A stretch of 13,241 nucleotides of DNA, from assembly GCA_003024985.2 (NCBI GenBank), contig PXIH01S0035846.1. The stretch is one strand, 5' to 3'. A program made the position numbers and the translations under genes. The notes below the pieces were generated by a model, which was given only the letters and a program-made list of their open reading frames with translations, ran no database searches and had not been told where the DNA came from. Positions 7,420-13,241 of the stretch are shown piece after piece (position 1 is the stretch's first letter; each line of letters begins with the position of its first letter). The DNA is from Euperipatoides rowelli. Lineage: Eukaryota > Onychophora > Udeonychophora > Euonychophora > Peripatopsidae.

Positions 7420-7618
7420 CCTGCTAATTCTGGTGCAGCATGCAAGACATACAATAAATTCGCTGTTAACTCATGATACTGTTGTATTTATGAAGATATC
7501 AGTATCTACCAATTAACCTTTCACATGAGAGAGTTTTTCTCTATTTGTTCTAATGACATTGTATTTACTGTTTTGTAAGTTAAAACGGTTTATTTTATTA
7601 GAAAGATAACCTATAACA

Positions 7619-8720
7619 AGTGTATTTTGATTTTGATATTTTTCTGTCATTACAATCATTAAAATAAGCTAGAAAAATGTCATATGTTATTATTTTGATA
7701 ATAGTGGCATGAACTATCAGCCATTTTGTTATGAGAAGAAAATACATACAGTCTTGTAATCAAAATAAACAATTTTGTATATTAACTACTGATCTGCCCA
7801 TTTTAGTGAATTTGAGAAAGTTAATTATTTTTCTTTTTTGAATAAATTAAAAGATTATTGACAGTCAAATGTAAAAATATATTTGGTTTCTTTTGTGTTA
7901 AATAATTTGATCATGCTCAAAATAGATCAATTTTGACTTCTTAAGATCAACTTAATGGAAGTCTATTGCAAGGTAATTTTTCTATAGATATGGTATCTAA
8001 TATTAAAAAAAAATCTTATTTTGCATTCTTGGGGATAATTTTTTTAAAAAATATTAACTGGTTCAACTATAAACTTACAGTAGTTAAATGTTCTTTTATA
8101 TTTTCTCACTTTCATGACTAAAAACTGAAATTTCTTAAAAAATTTCTAAAATACCTTCCCCTATTTAGAAGAGAGAAACTAGTTAATATCCTAATTCAAG
8201 TATCTTATTAACCAAAAGTTGTTTCCTTATAATTTATTATTATTATATAGCAATGTAATGAAGAAATATAAATCCATGTTAAATGTAATAATATTATTAG
8301 GCCCACTGAGAATTCTAATCCTACTAATAAGATTAAGGCTGGTTTCAAACGAACGTTTTTTAGACGGACGGACTCCCCGCTGGATTGAAATAAACATTAA
8401 CTCTATATAAACACCTACACAAATGAGATTTCTACCGCCAGCTGTGATTCAGTGTTACATCTTTGGTTTTAGTCCATCAGGGCTCTGCTGCCTGCAATTT
8501 CACCCATCACTTCAACCAGCCGAAGATCATTATCACAAAATCACATTACTTTTAATGTTGTTATAAAACTTCTCATCAAACAAACATTTTTTTTAGCCAG
8601 GTCCATTCAAAATACTTCTGTTTGAGATAAACACAATATTAAATTAGTTAGGTCTGAAAAAGTTTAAATTTATTCTAATAAGACAAAGCATTTTTGGACT
8701 TATGTGACACCTGGCAAGCC
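7619..8720. other. Mostly unassigned; weak LINE trace near 8020-8260
   Basis: No intact gene. Around 8029-8200 the plus-strand frames read LGIIF, then a NINWFNYKL-like segment, then KFLKKFLKYLPLF and REKLVNILIQ, in the order of the post-RT region of Tx1-like LINEs (YLG, NW, LS-x-x-GR, V-N-x-L). The match is low-grade and no YADD or endonuclease box is seen nearby. From 8330 to 8530 the sequence is less AT-rich, with ACGAACG, GACGGACGGACTCCCCGCTGG and a TATATAAA (8404-8411), and resembles the edge of some repeat. I cannot identify it. Confidence 0.35.
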
Positions 8721-9006
8721 TTGTGGATGTCAGTGGTTCGTCTCCGCTTATATTATTAATTTTTATATGTTTTATAATTGTGTTGGAACTTTATATTGAT
8801 GAAAAATATTTAGCTAAGAATGTAAGATTGGCTGTGGTGAGTTATTTTATTATTACAAACATATTTTATGTGTTTTTCGAAAACATTTTAGTCACCCTGT
8901 TTAACCTTAGCTATTCTGTATTGTTGAAAATGTTAATTCATTTGCAAATTACCCAGACCAATAGTGTTAATTTGAAGCCCTCCCTTTTTTTTACTGGGTT
9001 TTTTTT
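8721..9006 (+). other. Unassigned stretch upstream of LINE-B endonuclease
   Basis: The plus strand is open for 100 codons (8723-9025) and rich in Ile, Phe and Leu, as expected from T-rich DNA. There is no cleavable signal pattern or known motif. By position it could be the 5' part of LINE-B (end of ORF1 or start of ORF2), but I see no RNA-recognition or zinc-knuckle residues that would prove that. Confidence 0.35.
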
Positions 9007-9755
9007 GTGTGGAATTATATCATGAATAATACTGCTAATATTGTTGATATACAAATGGCAATTGCCTATAACAATAATATAATCTTTAGCTTTCGGAATT
9101 TTGAATCCCTAGTGCAGTCGGCTTCAAATGTGTTTGCAATTTTTTTCTTATTTGAAGGAAATGCACCTAAGGCATGCCAGGGAATAGCAATTTTTATCAA
9201 AAAGAGACTTATTGCATCAGACATTAGCATAATAAAGGCAACAGCTAGATATATAATTATGTCTATTGTCTATGATGGAACTTGATACACTTTAATCAAT
9301 TACTATGCATTGAATAACTTGATTATGGACAAAGCTATCTTTTCCGATTTGTTGTGATATGTGCCACTTAGACTTGAAGTTACTGTGATGATTTTAACCA
9401 CAAAGATCTGCTTAAGGATCCCACCTCATCTGTCCAAAGCAGGAAACATGCTGGACTATTTGTTCATTTCACAAGACATGGCCAAAGCATGGATTTTTAT
9501 ATGGTGTTAAACACCTTTAGTGACCATGCAGCCTTGATGCTCATCATCGGATCTCCTTCTCATGCTGCAGTACCCATATTTTCCACAGTCCAACGTCATC
9601 CCTTCATATCACTGTTAATTGAGTTTGATCCTTTTATTTTTTTTCAAAGATATATTTGGATGTTGTGGCACTCTTGTTCTAGAATTTTAATGTTCAAAAT
9701 TATTATAATTTTAAGTCCAGCTTTACCAGGCATCTTTTGGACTATAAATATTTGA
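9007..9755 (+). pseudogene. LINE-B endonuclease, broken
   Basis: A long frame from 9007 carries SNVFAIFFLFEGN, where the usual catalytic LQET box is replaced by a LFEGN-like version, then GIAIFIKKRL and RYIIMSIVYDGT. A stop (9283-9285) separates this from YTLINYYALNN in the same frame. DDFN (9387-9398) matches the GDFN loop with Gly changed to Asp. MLDYLFISQDM (from 9449) is in another frame, and FSDHAAL (9516-9536) supplies the SDH catalytic His box in a third. All main landmarks of the fold can be found, in order, but spread over three frames. Target-nicking enzyme in the intact element; dead here. Confidence 0.75.
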
Positions 9756-10205
9756 CAGCTCGAAGGACTAGTGAGAGGCTGGCTGATTTTAAGGACTTGA
9801 TGAAAGCAATGACTAACTTGGACAAAACTCAGATATAGTTTTAAAAGCTGTGCAAAAATGAATACAACCTCATTAATTGTAAATTGGAATCCCAGAAAAT
9901 ATATTTGTTAAAGAAAAGGATTGTAGCCACAAGGCAGGATACATCCTCACTTACCACTTCGTTTATGTTTAGTAAAGCATCATCACCACCTATAAGCTTT
10001 ATTTATGATGGTCGGAAGAATTTAACGGGGCTGCCAATGCTTTTACATGTCTATAATCAATTCACTGGGTTTTTTGTTTGCTCTTTGCAGGAGAAGTTGG
10101 CGGCCTTCTTGAGATTAGTGGATTTCCCGCTTCATGAATATATTAATACGGTACTCAAAGCAATTTTATCATTACTAATGTTGACATTTTGGATGCACTA
10201 AGGCA
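9756..10205 (+). pseudogene. LINE-B linker before RT, broken
   Basis: Short frames such as LTARRTSERLADFKDLMKAM (from about 9749) and SQKIYLLKKRIVATRQD (9886 on) have the charged, helical character of the ORF2 linker. A 105-codon open frame at 9884-10201 crosses it, but only its first part looks element-like. The order fits, coming directly before NVDILDALRQMN and SSPGLD of the RT. Confidence 0.45.
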
Positions 10206-11070
10206 AATGAACGTCCAAAGCTCTCCCGGACTGGACCTCATAACTGTTCAGTTTTTTAAGCTGTTCCAACACATCTTTGTGCCAAGTTTTTGGTTTCAAT
10301 ATTTAATATGTGGATAACCAATCCTTATATGGACCAAGCACATACATATTCATACAAGGTGCTTCATTGAAAACTTGACTTAGACTTAACTGATCATGTG
10401 GATATATCACACACACACGTCCAATTAATGTGCATAATCTCAAGTCTAATCTTTTCGCACAAATTTTAAACAATCGACTAAACTCGATATTGCCTGCCCT
10501 GCTTTTGCCCTTAAAACTCGATCCATACATATTTTGATCAATTTGCTAAAGCAGGTGATATACTATGCATGCAAATATCATCAATGAGAAGTGGCTGTTG
10601 TTTTCTTGGACATTAAGAAGGCATTTGACTATGTATGGCAAGACTACTTAGCCAAAAGAGTAATTCATTACCTAGGCATTTCAAATCTATCTCGAGGAAT
10701 CATCAACTNCTTCTCAAACAAATAAATTTCTATAAAGCACAAGGGTTGACTTCATTATTATTTTCCTATAAAGAGGGGGATCAGGCAGGGATTCCCCATA
10801 AGTACCAACCTTTTCACTTTGTACATTGATTCCTTAATTGTAGAGTTGAGCCTAGCAGACATGGGTGTATGGTTTCCTTTTATGAATGCTAAGATATCTG
10901 TAACATCATATGTTGATGATCTTACTGTCTTCATGGATGGGCGACAGATCATCAACAGAGTGTTCCAACTATTGGAAGATTTTACACATCAATCTGGGTC
11001 CATCTTTAACATACTGAAGACTCGTATTTGGTATTTGTACCTGAATAGAGTGGATGACTGTACCACGTAG
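10170..11070 (+). pseudogene. LINE-B reverse transcriptase with intact YVDD box
   Basis: RT landmarks in order: DILDALRQMNVQSSPGLD (10183-10236), the pre-palm block TRPINVHNLKSNL and LNNRLNSILP (10415 to about 10500), VVFLDIKKAFDYVW with the first catalytic Asp (10597-10638), KRGIRQGFPIS (10771-10803), LYIDSLIVEL, and SYVDDLTVF with both Asp of the catalytic pair. From 10597 to 11070 one frame is kept, broken only by stops at 10723-10725 and 10747-10749; base 10708 is N. So the catalytic residues survive although the gene does not. 10303-10530 on the minus strand is a shadow. Confidence 0.85.
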
Positions 11071-11280
11071 GGCTTCCCAGAAAATATTTGGGTATACCCT
11101 TTCCTTATCCGGGTCCCATTGTAAGAAGACAGATACAGGAGCAAATTATTGACTGGTTTTAGCAGGTCATTCTTATTTCAAAGGGGAAGCCACGATCTGT
11201 TTTAACCAAGGTTAAAATAATAAATGCATACCTGTTTCCAATGACATTACTTTTTAAAGAATACTTTATCAACTCACTTT
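11071..11280 (+). pseudogene. LINE-B post-RT region, truncated
   Basis: After a stop at 11068-11070, a different frame reads YLGIPFPYPGP (from 11085), QEQIIDWF and LISKGKPRSVLTKVKIINAY. This is the YLG / W / LS-x-GK-R-x-VL-x-KV-x-x-x-Y pattern of the L1/Tx1 post-RT region. The match stops near 11270-11280, next to an imperfect hairpin (11273-11310). The rest of the C terminus, including the Cys/His knuckle seen in LINE-A, is missing. Confidence 0.7.
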
Positions 11281-12105
11281 GCAGCTTTAGCTAACTGCAG
11301 GTTATGTGAGACAATTTTCCTTTTTTTTTTTTCATTGAATATAACTGCACTATAACCACTTGTCTTTCAAACTATGGAAACTTTGTAGTTTAGCTAGAGT
11401 ATGCATGTTTACATACTATGTTAGATAGTGTTCAGATTAAAATATTTTTCTGAATTAAATTGTAAAAATTATCAATTAGATTATCAATATTCTTTAGATT
11501 CTTTACTTAAATAAATAATATCATGAATATTATTATCTTTAAAAATCAACCCAAGCATACAAAACGAAAACAAACAAAAAAATCCATATAAGCTGTTTAC
11601 AAAAAATTCCATCAAGGTACTCTACTTTAAAACTCATTAATTGGCAACACAGCTTCATGCGAACACTGACTTTTTAATTGCTCCTGCATATTTCAAACCT
11701 TCCGGTTAGTACTTTTCATAACATTTTATTATATAAGCAAAGCTTTCTAAATTATTTTCATATTAAAAATTCCATTGATTTGTTCATTAAAATTAATGTC
11801 TATCATTAGGTAATGAATGTCATTAAATTGTCGCATTAAAAAAATAGCATTTAACAGGATTAAAATCAATAATCCAAGATTCTGCTGTCACTACAAAATT
11901 TTAAAACTATGTTTCCTCAAATCATTGATTGCTGGATTAATTAATCATTTATTTAGATTGATTCATGATTCTATGTTTATTTGTGACAGCAAACTGTCAT
12001 ATAAGAATTGACATTAATTGTATTTCTCTGCTCCTGTTGAAAATCTGGTGCACTTTATTTTTAAGTGTGTCTTTTAAAAAGCATGAAGGTTTTGCTTCTT
12101 TTAGT
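11281..12105. other. Unassigned AT-rich DNA
   Basis: There is a run of 12 T at 11321-11332 and no open frame with recognisable content. I see no RNA gene, no repeat shared with the rest of the window and no sign of an exon. Two short plus-strand frames (11817-12011 and 11965-12192) have no family resemblance; the second ends inside the tRNA-like SINE head. Confidence 0.55.
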
Positions 12106-12190
12106 CCTGAGGGCCTAGACAAGTCAGTGGAACACTCTGACTCATGCTCCGGTGGCGAAACTGGTCATCGGTTAGAATCTGGCGCCTCCT
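12106..12190 (+). mobile_element. tRNA-derived SINE head
   Basis: The stretch is much less AT-rich than its surroundings and has tRNA-like internal promoter boxes. TAGACAAGTCAGTGG (12116-12130) resembles an A box, and GGTTAGAATCT (12170-12180) differs from the GGTTCGAATCC B-box form at two bases. Between them GACTCATGCTCC looks like an anticodon stem-loop with CAT, as in Met-type tRNAs. The acceptor stem (GAGGGCC against GGCGCCTC) pairs only in part, and no CCA or intact cloverleaf is seen, so it is not a working tRNA gene. Box spacing of about 40 bp from A-box end to B-box start fits a SINE head. The SINE body probably continues to about 12250, but I cannot place its end. Confidence 0.5.
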
Positions 12191-12275
12191 AGATAATTAC
12201 CGGAATTTTCTGTTATATAAATATATTCTTTCCTGTATAATTATGATTGAAATTACTTGTAGATACAACTTCCAT

Positions 12276-12663
12276 TAGTATTATGTATAATATTGAGAGA
12301 ACATCAAACATCTAATGCATTTGAAAATGATTTGAGAGGAACAACAAACGTCAAAAATTATGCATGAAGTTTTTCTTTAAATTATATATTTATTAAATTA
12401 ACAAATAATGACATCAAGCTGATTATAATTCCTGCCTTTGTACAGGCATTTTCAAGGCAAACAGTGCTGTTCAAGCTGAAATGATAATATTTTCTCAGAT
12501 TGAATAGCACTGTTTGCCTTGAAAATGCCTATATAAAGGCAAAAATTATAATCGGCTTGATGTCCTTGTTTGTTTAATTTAAAAAAATACATAATTTAAA
12601 GAAGAAAAACTTCATGCATAATTTTTGACATTTGATGTTCTTCTCAATAATGTATAATAACTA
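12276..12663. mobile_element. Foldback element B, 388 bp, nearly all stem
   Basis: The left arm (12276-12479) and right arm (12495-12663) are inverted copies with a 15-base loop (12480-12494). The core AGGCATTTTCAAGGCAAACA (12444-12463) pairs exactly with 12512-12531, and GCATGAAG-type ends pair at 12363-12370 and 12610-12617. Arms are about 85-90% identical by eye. The left arm has an extra unit: the terminal block TTGAGAG...ATGCAT occurs twice (from 12293 and from 12332), so it is about 38 bp longer. No coding capacity. This fits a MITE or foldback transposon whose transcript would be a long hairpin. Target duplication not established. Confidence 0.9.
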
Positions 12664-13241
12664 TGTTATAATTAATTATTCCACAAGACTAATAGGTTAC
12701 TAAGACATATAAACTATTGTGTATTCTAGTGATTATTTTTTTTTTAAAAAAAGTTTGGTTTGTTTTGAATCTTTGTATTTTCTGATAGATCTCTTTCAAT
12801 TATTTTGATGGTATTTTTTTTTTTGTTGTTGTTTTTGTTTGATTTTTTACCATATCTTCATATGGTGTATGAGATGCTTCAGGGTATTAAAAAGATTTAT
12901 TAATTCTAAGGTACAGTAATGTTTTTCTTTCTTTCTTTACAGATAAAAGATAGTTATCCTTTTAATCATAAACATACTCAGGCTACTATGTCATTTTTGG
13001 TTTAAATATGATGATAATATTTTAGATAAAATTGTAAAATATAAGCATTAAAATGATTAGAAAATCTATTTTCAGCTTTGTCAATTCAGCTTTATTTTGA
13101 AAAAAAAAAAAAAAAATTGATTTAATTCACCAAAATTTCTTATTTCATTTAAAAAGATATTAAAATCTAAGTTTTATACAATGTTAGAGAAGTCATATAC
13201 ACAATTTATTACATCATCTTAAAGAGAAATCAAAGCCAGAA
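12664..13241. other. Unassigned A/T-rich DNA with homopolymers
   Basis: Contains T-rich runs (12735-12745, 12813-12823) and a run of 17 A (13100-13116). A pyrimidine-rich tract ending in TTTACAG (12923-12942) looks like a 3' splice acceptor, but the following frame closes within about 20 codons and no exon could be supported. Nothing else is recognisable. Confidence 0.55.

Larger units (their letters stand above)
7072..7618 (+). mobile_element. Possible solo LTR (about 547 bp)
   Basis: The segment begins TGTTATA and ends TATAACA, a 7-bp inverted terminal pair of the TG...CA kind used by many Gypsy-like LTRs. In the expected order inside are a TATA box TATAAATAG (7411-7419) and a polyadenylation signal AATAAA (7453-7458), 34 bp apart, which is close for U3/R but plausible. 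The GC content is slightly higher around these signals. Against this: no matching 4-5 bp target duplication is seen (AGGTC before, AGTGT after), no second LTR or internal region is present, and 7-mers of this kind occur by chance in AT-rich DNA. Confidence 0.35.
9007..11280 (+). mobile_element. LINE-B: second decayed L1/Tx1-like non-LTR retrotransposon
   Basis: On the plus strand the order is endonuclease (GIAIFIKKRL 9181-9213, YTLINYYA from 9286, DDFN 9387-9398, SDH 9519-9527), linker, RT (SSPGLD from 10219, TRPINVHNLKSNL from 10415, VFLDIKKAFD 10600-10629, RGIRQG 10774-10791, SYVDD near 10905-10920) and a YLGI segment (11085 on). It ends near 11280 without the C-terminal Cys/His knuckle and without a 3' tail, so it is 3'-truncated or interrupted. 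It is broken by several stops and frame changes but is better preserved than LINE-A. The two elements share no long nucleotide match, so they belong to different families or lineages. Confidence 0.85.

Noticed and set aside
8723-9025. 100-codon open frame with strongly hydrophobic, membrane-like translation
   Set aside because: T-rich DNA gives Phe/Ile/Leu-rich translations in any frame. There is no known motif, no codon-use signal and no exon boundary, and it runs straight into a decayed LINE.
10303-10530. Minus-strand 75-codon frame
   Set aside because: It lies opposite the recognisable pre-palm block of the LINE-B RT and is a shadow of that coding strand.
12106-12190. Functional tRNA gene
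   Set aside because: The acceptor and T stems pair poorly and the B box is altered, so a SINE head is a better reading than a working tRNA.
12923-12942. Splice-acceptor-like polypyrimidine tract ending in TTTACAG
   Set aside because: The following frame closes within about 20 codons, no matching donor or neighbouring exon was found, and such tracts are common in T-rich DNA.

Overview
This window looks like non-coding, transposon-rich DNA from a eukaryote, most likely an invertebrate animal. It is strongly AT-rich, full of A/T homopolymers, and has no open frame longer than about 105 codons. There are no bacterial-style operons, ribosome-binding sites or CRISPR arrays. What can be recognised are decayed parts of several kinds of mobile element: two non-LTR retrotransposons (LINEs) of L1/Tx1-like type, one Ty3/Gypsy-like integrase end, a tRNA-derived SINE head, a possible solo LTR, two long foldback (inverted-repeat) elements and an inverted duplication inside one LINE. 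Two N bases (6322, 10708) show that this is an assembled, imperfect consensus. The species cannot be named from the sequence.

Layout: 1-960 is A/T-rich low-complexity DNA. 960-1600 holds a Gypsy-like remnant on the minus strand. 1680-4707 is LINE-A on the plus strand: endonuclease, linker, reverse transcriptase (RT), thumb/C-terminal part, a Cys/His knuckle, and an (AATA)n-type tail. It is interrupted at 4115-4403 by a 289-bp near-palindrome made from its own 3' part. 4704-5515 holds diverged tandem and direct repeats. 5602-6286 is a foldback element with arms of about 260-275 bp. 6287-7071 is unassigned. 7072-7618 is a possible solo LTR containing a 64-bp tandem repeat, a TATA box and AATAAA. 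7619-9006 is mostly unassigned, with a weak trace of another LINE. 9007-11280 is LINE-B on the plus strand: endonuclease, linker and RT with an intact YVDD, truncated after the thumb. 11281-12105 is unassigned. 12106-12190 is a tRNA-like SINE head, and 12276-12663 is a second foldback whose arms are roughly 85-90% alike. 12664-13241 is A/T-rich DNA.

None of these elements could make a working protein: every coding part is broken by stops and frameshifts. No host gene was identified. The strongest structural signals are the inverted repeats. There are three long ones of independent sequence in 13 kb, and one carries a 22-bp insert apparently copied from about 350 bp away, as expected from template switching during DNA repair or replication. 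I see no convincing new protein-coding system here.
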